Below, piece by piece: positions 17,143 through 25,562 of a stretch of DNA of 64,000 bases. This DNA comes from Paraplanobispora siamensis (lineage in GTDB: Bacteria; Actinomycetota; Actinomycetes; Streptosporangiales; Streptosporangiaceae). The notes under the pieces were generated by a model. The model ran no database searches. It was not told the DNA's origin and was given only the letters and a program-made list of their open reading frames with translations. How positions within the stretch are numbered: position 1 is the first letter of the stretch; every line of letters starts with the position of its first letter. The stretch covers positions 62,001 through 126,000 of the forward strand of contig NZ_BOOJ01000051.1 of NCBI RefSeq assembly GCF_016863175.1, read 5' to 3'. A program made the translations under genes and the position numbers.

Positions 17143-18093
17143 CTAGAAGATCGAGAGCGTGTGGCAGTGGTGGGCCAGCAACGAGCTCACGCCCGGGACG
17201 GCCGCCACGGCCACCGGGCCCGCGAGCAGCAGTGCGACGGCCGCCAGCCCGGCCAGCCGCTCGCCGCGCCGGAGCGGAGCGGCGGGGTGGAGCATGCGCC
17301 TGACCCGGGTCAGCGCCGTCTCGCCGCCCGCCCCCAGCGTGAAGACCGGGGCCCGGCCGGTGGCCAGCCGTACCAGCGCGGCGGCGATGTGGACGCGCGG
17401 ATGGTGGCGGGCCGCGACGTCGTCGGCGAGCAGCTCGACCAGCCGGGCGACCTCGGCTCCGGCGCGGGTGAACAGCGGCAGGCGGGGGAAGGCGAGGCAG
17501 AACGCCTCGGCGGCGGCCAGCACCAGATGGTGGCGTCCCCGCAGGTGCGCCCGCTCGTGCGCGAGCACGGCGGCCACCTGCTCGGGGGCCAGGGCCCGCA
17601 GGGCGGCGGTCGTGATGACCGCCCTGCCCTTCCTGCCGGGCAGGCAGTACGCCGCGGCCTCGTCGTGCTCCAGCACCACCGCGCCCAGCTCGCCGTCATG
17701 GCGGCCGAGGATGGTGAGCATGCCGGCGTGACGGCGTCGTTCGCGGCGGGCCCGCACCAGCACGGCCGCCCCGCAGTAGGCGATCCTGGCGGCGATCGCG
17801 GCGGCGCCGGACAGGGCGGCGTACGCGGCCGGCGAGGCGAGGACCTCCCCGTGGGACAGCAGCGCCGCGCACGCCTCGAAGAACGCCGCCAGCCCGTGGC
17901 CGACCACGGAGGCCGGGATCGCGGCGGCGAGCGCCGCGAAGACGGCGGAGGCGACCGCGGAGACGCACGCGGCCAGCCACAGGCTGATCGCCAGCCGGGG
18001 AGCGCGCTCGGCCCAGGCGCCCCGGCTGAGCAGCCGGGGCGCCGCGATCGCAGCGGCGACGGCGTACAGCGCCAGGACGGCGGCTGCGATCAT
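17143..18093 (-). CDS. M56-family membrane metallopeptidase (BlaR/MecR-like)
   Basis: This 316-residue protein has several TM segments and the zinc motif HERAH (in VLAHERAHLRGRHH, about residues 178-191), with a distal acidic helix VELLADDVAARHHP. It resembles the peptidase part of BlaR1/MecR1 but lacks a C-terminal penicillin-binding sensor. Its start overlaps the stop of the blaI-like gene (ATGA at 18090-18093), so the two form a coupled pair in which the peptidase would relieve BlaI repression in response to an envelope or metal signal. The signal is not visible. Confidence 0.88.
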   Translation of the reverse strand: MIAAAVLALYAVAAAIAAPRLLSRGAWAERAPRLAISLWLAACVSAVASAVFAALAAAIPASVVGHGLAAFFEACAALLSHGEVLASPAAYAALSGAAAIAARIAYCGAAVLVRARRERRRHAGMLTILGRHDGELGAVVLEHDEAAAYCLPGRKGRAVITTAALRALAPEQVAAVLAHERAHLRGRHHLVLAAAEAFCLAFPRLPLFTRAGAEVARLVELLADDVAARHHPRVHIAAALVRLATGRAPVFTLGAGGETALTRVRRMLHPAAPLRRGERLAGLAAVALLLAGPVAVAAVPGVSSLLAHHCHTLSIF

Positions 18094-18458
18094 GCGTGTC
18101 CCCCGGGGGGATACACCCGGAGCGCGGCCTCCAGCGCCTGCGACTCCTCCGGGGTCAGCCGCTCCAGGAAGTGCACCAGCGTGGCCGCCTGGTTGCCGCC
18201 GGAGGACAGGGCGGCGCGCATCAGCTCGGCGGTGTAGGCCTCCTTGCTGGCCACGGTCTCGTACACGTACGCCCGGCCGACCTGCCTGCGGCGCAGCAGG
18301 CCCTTGGTGTGCAGCTTGTCCATCACGGTCATGACGGTGGTGTAGGCGATCTCCCGGTCACGGCGCAGATCCTCGAGCACGTCCCGGACCGAGGCGGGCC
18401 GGCGGTACGACCACAGCCGATCCATGATCGCGGACTCCAGGTCTCCCAGACCACGCAT
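18090..18458 (-). CDS. BlaI/MecI/CopY-family repressor
   Basis: This 122-residue regulator has the typical winged helix: LGDLESAIMDRLWSYRRPASVRDVLEDLRRDREIAYTTVMTVMDKLHTKGLLRR. The dimerisation helix LVHFLERLTPEESQALEAAL follows. ATG 18458 is preceded directly by a GTG (18461), and GGAGGGGAG upstream could serve either. It is paired with the M56 peptidase gene. Candidate operators are the dyads at 18494-18509 and 15809-15829; the second suggests that it also controls the DUF6153-DUF305 pair. Confidence 0.9.
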   Translation of the reverse strand: MRGLGDLESAIMDRLWSYRRPASVRDVLEDLRRDREIAYTTVMTVMDKLHTKGLLRRRQVGRAYVYETVASKEAYTAELMRAALSSGGNQAATLVHFLERLTPEESQALEAALRVYPPGGHA

Positions 18459-18594
18459 CACACGCGACTCCCCTCCGCCCGGACGCTTCGATGCTACCGG
18501 CCGTCGTAGGGGCGGACCGTGCCCGATCCCCGGGGGAGACCGCTCGCCGGATGGATCTCCGGAGCCGCGCCGATCCACCGTAGTAGAGCGGCGG

Positions 18595-19395
18595 TCAGGG
18601 GCGGCCGATGCGCACCCGCCAGACCTCCGGGCCGGACTCGGCGTACTCCCAGGTGAAGCCGCCGGGGTGCTCGGCGGCGAACTGGTAGTACAGGGGCTTG
18701 GGGTCGTGATCGTTGACGAGCACGAACGCCGTGCCCGAGGGCAGTTCCCCGAACGCGGCGAAGATCTGGGCGTGCCGCTGCGCCGGGACCAGGCGGCGCA
18801 CGTCGAGCTCGCCGACGACGGGCTCCGAACCGCCGCCTGCGCCTCCCGCGCCTCCCGCGTTCCCCGCCGCCTCCCGGGCGCCGCATCCGCAACCGCCGCA
18901 GCCGCAGCCCTCGGGCTCGGCCGGGGCGCCGAGGATCTCGTGCATCCCCTCCAGCAGGGCGGCGAGGTCGAAGCCGGCGTCGGCGAGCGCGGGCAGCAGG
19001 AGCGTGTTCTCCTTGTCCAGGTGCGACTGGAACAGGGCGTTCAGCGCGGCGGCGGCCGCGACGATCTCTCCCCACGTGCTCGCCCGCTCCAGCTCGCCGA
19101 CCCGCTCGCGCAGCAGGACGTGCTCTTCGCGCATGGCCCGCACGAGCAGCCGGGTGGCGGGCAGCGCGTCGGCGACGCGGTACAGCGTCTCCTCTTCGGC
19201 CTCCGCGTGCGGGAGCACCTCCTCGGCGCAGAACGCGACCAGCACCGCCTGGCGGGCGGACGGCGAGGTCAGCTTGTCGATGGAGCGCGCGATGGTCACG
19301 GTGTGGTCGGAGACCGTACGGCCCAGCTGGTCGTGGTGGGCGCGGATCGCCGCCAGGACGGCGTCCTGCGGGTCCGTTGTCGTCTGCGCGGTCAT
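18595..19395 (-). CDS. Hemerythrin-like plus DUF2249 fusion protein
   Basis: This 266-residue protein has an N-terminal hemerythrin-like helical bundle (about 10-150) with metal-ligand candidates AHHDQLG, EEVLPHAEAEEETLY, EEHVLLRERV and FQSHLDKENTLLLPAL. A short Cys/Gly linker (GCGCGGCGCG) follows, then a DUF2249 domain (about 190-266: ELDVRRLVPAQRH, GTAFVLVNDHDPKPLYYQF). The arrangement is found in proteins tied to O2, NO or metal-centre repair. AAGGAG lies 5 nt before ATG 19395. It is the last gene of the cysE-cysK operon, which suggests a role linked to sulfur or Fe-S metabolism. Confidence 0.88.
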   Translation of the reverse strand: MTAQTTTDPQDAVLAAIRAHHDQLGRTVSDHTVTIARSIDKLTSPSARQAVLVAFCAEEVLPHAEAEEETLYRVADALPATRLLVRAMREEHVLLRERVGELERASTWGEIVAAAAALNALFQSHLDKENTLLLPALADAGFDLAALLEGMHEILGAPAEPEGCGCGGCGCGAREAAGNAGGAGGAGGGSEPVVGELDVRRLVPAQRHAQIFAAFGELPSGTAFVLVNDHDPKPLYYQFAAEHPGGFTWEYAESGPEVWRVRIGRP

Positions 19396-19410
19396 GGGGA
19401 CTCCTTGTCG

Positions 19411-19488
19411 TCCTCCGGCCGGTGGGCCGGTCGGTTCTTCACGGCCGGTGGGTTCTTCACAGCCGGTGGGTCCTCCGGGGCCGGTGGG
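19411..19488. repeat. 18-bp tandem repeat, four copies
   Basis: Copies of TTCTTCACGGCCGGTGGG and close variants (19435-19452, 19453-19470, 19471-19488, plus a longer degenerate copy from 19411) fill the gap between cysK and the hemerythrin gene. No dyad is evident. Confidence 0.75.
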
Positions 19489-19509
19489 CCGCCGGTCGTA
19501 CGGCGCCCC

Positions 19510-20433
<924 letters not shown>

Positions 20434-20438
20434 GGCGG

Positions 20439-21044
20439 CTATCTCCTGGTGATCGGGAGCGGGCGGACGTTCGGGGCGGCGGCAGCGGCGGCTGTGGGAG
20501 CGGTAGCCGTGGTGGCGGTGACGAAGGCGACGGTGGAGGGCGGGGCCGAGACCCGGGCCCCGGCGGGCACGTCGGCCAGGACCAGGCAGTGGGCGCCGAT
20601 GGAGGCGTCGTCTCCGACGTACACCCTCCCGAGGACCGAGGCGCCCACGCCGACGGTGACCCGGTCGCCGAGGACCGGGTGGCGGGCGGCGCCCTTGCCG
20701 TCGGACCGGAAGCCCCGGCCGCCGAGGGTGACGTGGTGGTAGAGCGTGACGTCGTCGCCGACGACGGCGGTCTCGCCGATGACGACGCCGGCCCCGTGGT
20801 CGATGAACAGCCGTCGTCCGAGGCGGGCGCCGGGATGGATCTCGACGCCGGTCAGGGCCCGGGTGAGCTGGGAGATCAGGCGTGGCGCGAACGGCACGCC
20901 CCGCAGGTGCAGCCGGTGGGCCGGGCGGTGGGCCCACACCGCCCACAGGCCCGGGTACAGCGCGGCTTCGAGCACGCGGGAGCCGTACAGGGCGGGATCG
21001 CGGCGGCAGGCGGCGTGGAGGTCTTCGAGTATGGATTCGAACAT
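20439..21044 (-). CDS. cysE: Serine O-acetyltransferase
   Basis: This 201-residue left-handed beta-helix enzyme shows [42 protein letters not shown] and [18 protein letters not shown], the hexapeptide signature of CysE. It acetylates serine to O-acetylserine for the next gene, cysK. The C-terminus carries an unusual extension of about 30 residues rich in Thr and Ala ([18 protein letters not shown]); the usual short C-terminal tail that binds CysK is not recognisable. Start ATG 21044 has GAGGACAC upstream. Confidence 0.95.
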   Translation of the reverse strand: MFESILEDLHAACRRDPALYGSRVLEAALYPGLWAVWAHRPAHRLHLRGVPFAPRLISQLTRALTGVEIHPGARLGRRLFIDHGAGVVIGETAVVGDDVTLYHHVTLGGRGFRSDGKGAARHPVLGDRVTVGVGASVLGRVYVGDDASIGAHCLVLADVPAGARVSAPPSTVAFVTATTATAPTAAAAAAPNVRPLPITRR

Positions 21045-21113
21045 GGAGAGGTGTCCTCGGCGAGGTCGCGGCGGCGAAGGCCGCAGGAAGCGGTCGGAAG
21101 GCCCGGGCGGGCG

Positions 21114-21221
21114 TCAGGCCGCGGGACAGCGCTCGTCGAAGACCCGGCGGATGTGCAGGCCGGTCATGGGAGTGGCGAACCGCGAGCCGGCCAGGCGGCG
21201 GAACGGGTACGCATCGGACAT
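21114..21221 (-). CDS. 35-residue peptide, possible cysteine-responsive leader of cysE-cysK
   Basis: This small ORF (start [12 protein letters not shown], end [13 protein letters not shown]) lies 69 nt upstream of cysE on the same strand. It is probably leaderless: TAACGT on the minus strand ends 7 nt before its ATG. Its C-terminal pattern (Arg-rich, then a single Cys three residues from the end) recalls short leader peptides seen ahead of sulfur-metabolism genes in actinobacteria. A role in sensing cysteine supply is inference; an ordinary small protein is possible. Confidence 0.45.
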   Translation of the reverse strand: MSDAYPFRRLAGSRFATPMTGLHIRRVFDERCPAA

Positions 21222-21279
21222 GGCTGGAACGTTAGGACCCGACCTCCGCGCGGCGTCACCGGCTCAGGTCACTTCGGGA

Positions 21280-21293
21280 CGGGACCTTGGACC
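21280..21293. promoter_or_regulatory. DosR/DevR-like box
   Basis: Read on the minus strand this is GGGTCCAAGGTCCC, 11 of 14 matches to the DosR core GGGACTWWAGTCCC. It lies about 60 nt upstream of the start of the leader-cysE-cysK-hemerythrin transcript. Confidence 0.4.
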
Positions 21294-21343
21294 CTGGAAC
21301 GCGGGGACCTTCGCCTCCCCGCGGCGGTCTTCCGCTCTCCGGT

Positions 21344-21511
21344 CTACTCCCCGACCGCGGACGGCTCCGGGGTGACGCGGTCCCAGGCGGCGATCGGCAG
21401 CATGATCACCGAAGCGGGGAACAGGCCGTGCTCCCCGCCGCCGATGTGCCAGTGCTCCTCGGAGAGCCGGCCGATCAGCGGGAAGTCCCGGCAGCCGCAG
21501 TAGTTGCACAT
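21344..21511 (-). CDS. 55-residue hemerythrin-like miniprotein (internally deleted?)
   Basis: The 55-residue ORF begins MCNYCGCRDFPLIGRLSEEH and ends EHGLFPASVIMLPIAAWDRV plus a short tail. The first part matches the N-terminus and the last part the C-terminus (EDGLFPAA...W) of actinobacterial CxYCGC hemerythrins of about 150-190 residues; the middle is missing. Both ends remain in frame and the ORF is open, so it is either a start-to-stop remnant of a deletion or a real tiny iron-binding protein. It is on the same strand as, and 102 nt from, the VKOR gene. No strong ribosome site. Confidence 0.5.
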   Translation of the reverse strand: MCNYCGCRDFPLIGRLSEEHWHIGGGEHGLFPASVIMLPIAAWDRVTPEPSAVGE

Positions 21512-21613
21512 GGTGTTACCGCTCGATTTCCGTCAGTGACTCCAGGGTGCCCGGTGACGGCCGGTCGGGGGCGGGGAGAACCGTCCCCGGGGACGGGGCC
21601 TTCCGTCCCGGCC

Positions 21614-22237
21614 TCAGGCCAGCAGCGCCGGGCCGTACTTCAGGACGATCGCCAGGATGAGGACCAGGATCCAGATGGTGACGGCGATGAGGTCGAGGTC
21701 GGCGTCGATGAACCTCTTGGCCGCCGCCTGCGCGCGGGGCGGCAGGAACAGGTTGCCGTCGCGGATGTTGACGTGGGTCAGCGTGGCGAACACCAGCGTC
21801 GTGGAGACGGTCACCAGCAGGCACCACGGGCACAGCGCGCCGATGACGAACATCGACTGGGAGAACAGCCAGTAGGCGAAGACGAGGCCGAGGGCGTAGA
21901 CCACCTGGGCGGCGAGCATGAACCAGCGCGGGAAGCGCACCCCGCCGAGGCTCGCGACCGCGATGGTGATCACGACGGGTTCGGCCACCAGTCCCAGGAA
22001 GGCGTTGGGGAATCCGAACAGCTGCGCCTGCCAGGAGGTGGCGACCGTCCCGCAGCTGATGACGTCGTTGATGTTGCACGACAGGCTGGTGCCGGGGTCG
22101 GCCGCCAGGCGCAGCGCGTCTATGGACAGCACGAAGGACGCGGCCAGGCTCAGGCACGCCGACAGCAGCATGGTTCCGAAGATCCAGCCGTCGGTGTGCC
22201 TGATGCCGTGAAGGCGTGTCAGGAGGGGGGTGGTCAC
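21614..22237 (-). CDS. Vitamin K epoxide reductase (VKOR) family protein
   Basis: This 207-residue membrane protein has about five TM segments, the loop pair Cys54/Cys62 (SCNINDVISCG) and the active-site CPWC at Cys136/Cys139. In actinobacteria VKOR reoxidises DsbA-type proteins, passing electrons to menaquinone. It overlaps the stop of the DsbA-like gene (GTGA at 22234-22237), so the two form one disulfide-forming unit in the cell membrane. Confidence 0.93.
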   Translation of the reverse strand: MTTPLLTRLHGIRHTDGWIFGTMLLSACLSLAASFVLSIDALRLAADPGTSLSCNINDVISCGTVATSWQAQLFGFPNAFLGLVAEPVVITIAVASLGGVRFPRWFMLAAQVVYALGLVFAYWLFSQSMFVIGALCPWCLLVTVSTTLVFATLTHVNIRDGNLFLPPRAQAAAKRFIDADLDLIAVTIWILVLILAIVLKYGPALLA

Positions 22238-23004
22238 CGCGCGTCCTCGGCGGCGGCCACGGCCGAGGTCAGCGGCCCGGCGGTGTACAGGTCACCGGTG
22301 AAGACCGTGCCGTTGATCTTCACGGTGGGCGTGCCCTCGATGCCCGTCTCGAACACCGCGGCCGTGGACTTGGTGACCCACGGCTGGAAGATCCGGTCGT
22401 CGAAGGCGTCCACGACGTCCTCCGGCACGCCCGCCCCTCGGGCCAGGTCGGCGATCTCGCCGTCGGACAGGCCCTTGGTACCCTCGGCGGGCTGGCGGGC
22501 GAACAGCGCCGTGTTCAAGGCCAGCAGCTTGCCGGGCGCCCGGTCGGCGACGGTGGCGACCGCGTTCGCGGTCCGGGTCGAGTACTGCGAGCCGTCGGAC
22601 ATCCGGTCCAGGAACGACAGCGGGTACAGCTCCAGGCGCACCGTGCCCTCGGCGACCATCCGGTCCAGCTCACCGCTGTTGGCCTGCTCGAAGCGCCCGC
22701 AGAAGGGGCACATGTAGTCGAGATAGACCTCGAGCTTCACCGGTGCGGCGGCGTCGCCGACGGCCAGGGCCCCACCGGGCGTGGCGATCGCCGGGGCGAC
22801 GGCCTTGCCCTGCGGCGCCGCGGCGGTCGGGGAGTCCCCGCTCCCCGCCGCGTTGACCAGGCCGACCACGATCGCGATCAGGAGACAGGCGATGACCACC
22901 GCGCCGCCCGCGGCGATCGCGCGGTTGCGCTTTCTCCTGCGGCGTTCGGCGGCGGCCCGGGCGTCGCGTAGTTCCCGGGATCTGATGCGTGCCTGCGTGC
23001 TCAT
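22234..23004 (-). CDS. Membrane-anchored DsbA-family thiol:disulfide oxidoreductase
   Basis: This 256-residue protein has a basic cytoplasmic N-terminus, one TM (AIAAGGAVVIACLLIAIVVGLV, about residues 29-50) and a thioredoxin-fold DsbA domain with active site CPFC (Cys99/Cys102) and cis-Pro region EGTPTVKINGT. It oxidises cysteines of exported proteins and would be recharged by the coupled VKOR. ATG 23004 has AGGAGCGAGGAC upstream. DosR-like boxes lie upstream (23150-23163 and 23251-23270). Confidence 0.93.
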   Translation of the reverse strand: MSTQARIRSRELRDARAAAERRRRKRNRAIAAGGAVVIACLLIAIVVGLVNAAGSGDSPTAAAPQGKAVAPAIATPGGALAVGDAAAPVKLEVYLDYMCPFCGRFEQANSGELDRMVAEGTVRLELYPLSFLDRMSDGSQYSTRTANAVATVADRAPGKLLALNTALFARQPAEGTKGLSDGEIADLARGAGVPEDVVDAFDDRIFQPWVTKSTAAVFETGIEGTPTVKINGTVFTGDLYTAGPLTSAVAAAEDAR

Positions 23005-23149
23005 GGTCGTCCTCGCTCCTGCGGGAGATGGAAGATCGGGTACGGCGGGCCGCGGCGTCGTCCGCCTCGCGGTCACGCTCCGGCGTGCGGTGCGCACGGC
23101 GTGTCAGTGCCCGCGGTCCACAATGCCGCAGGACCGCCCGGATCCGCCG

Positions 23150-23270
23150 GGGTCGAAGGTCCTTTACGGCCACGACCTCGGTCCCGGATCGGGCATCCGG
23201 GCCCCGGGAGCCCTCAGGCGGGAGTGACGCCGCCCCCTCCGGGCTCGCCGGTGGGACTTTCATCCCGGAT
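23150..23270. promoter_or_regulatory. Two DosR/DevR-like boxes in the 413-bp divergent gap
   Basis: GTGGGACTTTCATCCCGGAT (23251-23270) keeps the GGGACTTT half and the CCC half of the DosR consensus. GGGTCGAAGGTCCT (23150-23163) is a weaker match. They sit between the DsbA-VKOR operon and the gene at 23418. No gene is visible in 23005-23417. Confidence 0.45.
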
Positions 23271-23417
23271 ATCAGGGACCGGTGGCTCTGTCCGGCACCG
23301 GTGCCGCTGCCGACTCTTTCTTTGCGGGCCTGTCGGAGAGGGGCCCCGCGCCGGACCGGTCGCAGACCGGCCGCCCACCCCATGGATCTCATCGTGAGTC
23401 GGCAAGGAGAAGAACCG

Positions 23418-23912
23418 GTGGACAACGTGCGAGGGCTGACGGTGATGCTGCTGCTGGGCGGCGTCGGTGTCGCCATGCTGACGGCGGGCGCCGTGATGAC
23501 GGTGCGCGGCATGCGCGGCAAGGAGGAGATCCGCGACGAGCTCATCCGCCAGAAGATCACTTTCCCGGAGAAGGGCCTGTCCGCCGAGCGCAGTCGTTAC
23601 GCCGGACGCCGGGTGGAGAACGGCACTCAGGCCCGCGTCTTCTCCGAGATGATCGGCGACAACGTGCGCAAGGCCACCGGGGGGCGCAGCTATTCGGAGA
23701 TCAGCGCCGACCTGCACGCCGCCGGAGGCGAGGACTCCGCTCTGGCCACGCTGCGCCAGACGGCCTTCATGGGTGAGACCCTGCGCGCCTCGCTGATGAG
23801 CGCCTACCAGGCCTGGCAGGTCACCTCCCTGGCGATCGGCCTGGGCGCGGTGCTCATGGGTGCGGGTGCGGCGTTCGTCGCGGTGGGCACCGTCCTGTTC
23901 ACGGTCCAGTAG
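23418..23912 (+). CDS. Two-TM membrane protein of unknown function
   Basis: This 164-residue protein has an N-terminal TM (GLTVMLLLGGVGVAMLTAGAVMTV), a charged middle region of about 95 residues (KEEIRDELIRQKITFPEKGLSAERSRYAG and VFSEMIGDNVRKATGGRSYSEISADL), and a C-terminal TM (LAIGLGAVLMGAGAAFVAVGTVLF). Both ends probably share one side of the membrane. I do not recognise the family. GTG 23418 is well supported by AAGGAGAAG; a longer start upstream is not needed. It lies downstream of a DosR-like box in the same block as NO/hypoxia-type genes. Confidence 0.75.
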   Translation: MDNVRGLTVMLLLGGVGVAMLTAGAVMTVRGMRGKEEIRDELIRQKITFPEKGLSAERSRYAGRRVENGTQARVFSEMIGDNVRKATGGRSYSEISADLHAAGGEDSALATLRQTAFMGETLRASLMSAYQAWQVTSLAIGLGAVLMGAGAAFVAVGTVLFTVQ

Positions 23913-23981
23913 CCCGGTCCGCGGGTGACCGGCTGCTCTCGATCCGGCAGGACGGTCCGCAGGTGACCGGCGACCTCTGCC

Positions 23982-24001
23982 TTCGGGACTTTGGTCACTA
24001 C
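23982..24001 (+). promoter_or_regulatory. DosR/DevR-like box ahead of nitronate monooxygenase
   Basis: TTCGGGACTTTGGTCACTAC matches the 20-bp DosR consensus TTSGGGACTWWAGTCCCSAA at about 16 positions. It lies about 90 nt upstream of the start at 24090. Confidence 0.6.
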
Positions 24002-24089
24002 GCCGCCCGTGCGCGGGCCCGGTTGAATCTCACCCGCACCCGGCCGGTGCAGAGCCGGCCGAACCGCCGTCGAGCAGGAGGTCTCCCCC

Positions 24090-25562
24090 GTGACGATCGC
24101 CGAAGCGTCCACCGGCGCCGCACCCCCGGACAGGCTCCCCCGGATCATCCAGGGCGGCATGGGAGTGGGCGTCTCCGGGTGGCGGCTCGCCCGGGCCGTC
24201 GCCCGCACCGGACAGCTCGGCGTGGTCTCCGGCGTCGCCCTCGACGTCATGCTCGCCCGCCGCCTCCAGCAGGGCGACCCCGGGGGCGACCTGCGCCGCG
24301 CTCTGGCCGCCCTGCCCCTGCCCGGCGTCGCCGACCGCATCCTGGCCCGCTATCACGTCGAAGACGGCATCGCCCCCGGCACGCCGTACCGGCCCGTGCC
24401 CCGGCTCGGCCTGCGCCCGAACCGCGACCGCACCGAGCTCACCGTCGCCGCCAACTTCGCCGAGGTGTTCCTCGCCCGCGAAGGACACGACGGCCCCGTC
24501 GGCGTCAACTACCTGGAGAAGATCCAGATGGCCACGCCCGCCGCGGCCTACGGCGCGCTGCTGGCCGGAGCCGACTACGTGCTCATGGGCGCGGGCATCC
24601 CCTCGGAGATCCCCCGGCTGCTCGACGCCCTCGCCGCCCACCGCCCCGCCGAGGTGTCGGTCACCGTCGCCGGAGCCGCCTCCGCCGACCGCCACACCGC
24701 CGGCGTCGATCCGGCCGATCTGCTCGCCGGCGCCCGGCTGCCCGACCTGAAACGGCCCCGGCTGCTGGCCATCGTCTCCTCCGACGTCCTGGCCGCCTAC
24801 CTGGCGCGCAGGCCCGAGACCCGGCCCGACGGCTTCGTCCTGGAAGGCCCCTCCGCCGGCGGCCACAGCGCGCCCCCGCGCGGCCGCATGCGCCTGGACG
24901 AGACCGGGGAACCCGTGTACGGGCCCCGCGACCACCCCGACACCGCCAAGGTCGCCGCGCTCGGCCTGCCGTTCTGGCTGGCCGGCGGCTACGCCGGTCC
25001 CCGCGGCCTGGCCCGGGCGCTGCTGGCCGGCGCCTCCGGCGTCCAGGTCGGCACCGCCTTCGCGCTGTGCCGTGAATCCGGCCTGGACGACGCGCTCAGA
25101 CGCACCCTGCTGCGCCGCGCCGCCGACGGCGCCCTGACCGTCCGCAACGACCCGCACGCCTCACCGGCCGGGTTCCCCTTCAAGGTGGCCGACGTCCCCG
25201 GCACCCTGTCCGAGGCCGCCGTCTACGCCGCCCGGCCCCGCCTGTGCGACCTGGGGCACCTGCGCACGCCCTACCTCAGACCCGGCGGCGCGCTCGGCTA
25301 CCGCTGCCCAGCCGAACCCGTCGACGCCCACCTGCGCAAGGGCCGCACCGTCGAGGACACCGACGGGCGCCGCTGCCTGTGCAACGGCCTGGTCAGCGCC
25401 ATCGGGCTGGGCCAGCACCGCTCCGACGGCTACGCCGAACCTCCGCTGCTCACCCTCGGCGCCGACCTGGCCTTCCTGGGCGACCTGCCCGACGACCACA
25501 CCGCCGCCGACGTCGTCGGCCACCTGCTCGGCGCCGGCCGCGGCGAAGGGAGCGCGTCATGA
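24090..25562 (+). CDS. Nitronate monooxygenase-family flavoprotein
   Basis: This 490-residue FMN TIM-barrel protein starts PRIIQGGMGVGVSGWRLARAVA. It continues with GVNYLEKIQ, AGADYVLMGAGIP, FVLEGPSAGGHSA (catalytic His region) and LAGGYAGPRGLARALLAGASGVQVGTAFALC. The C-terminal extension carries cysteines in YRCPAEPVD and GRRCLCNGL, typical of a longer actinobacterial subgroup. Members oxidise nitronates or related reduced nitrogen compounds. AGGAGGT precedes GTG 24090. The stop overlaps the next start (ATGA), coupling it to a radical SAM protein, and a DosR-like box lies upstream. Confidence 0.88.
   Translation: MTIAEASTGAAPPDRLPRIIQGGMGVGVSGWRLARAVARTGQLGVVSGVALDVMLARRLQQGDPGGDLRRALAALPLPGVADRILARYHVEDGIAPGTPYRPVPRLGLRPNRDRTELTVAANFAEVFLAREGHDGPVGVNYLEKIQMATPAAAYGALLAGADYVLMGAGIPSEIPRLLDALAAHRPAEVSVTVAGAASADRHTAGVDPADLLAGARLPDLKRPRLLAIVSSDVLAAYLARRPETRPDGFVLEGPSAGGHSAPPRGRMRLDETGEPVYGPRDHPDTAKVAALGLPFWLAGGYAGPRGLARALLAGASGVQVGTAFALCRESGLDDALRRTLLRRAADGALTVRNDPHASPAGFPFKVADVPGTLSEAAVYAARPRLCDLGHLRTPYLRPGGALGYRCPAEPVDAHLRKGRTVEDTDGRRCLCNGLVSAIGLGQHRSDGYAEPPLLTLGADLAFLGDLPDDHTAADVVGHLLGAGRGEGSAS

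Noticed and set aside
22989-23417. N-terminal extension of the two-TM protein gene
   Set aside because: The added 143 residues cross DosR-like boxes and the DsbA start; a strong ribosome site supports GTG 23418.
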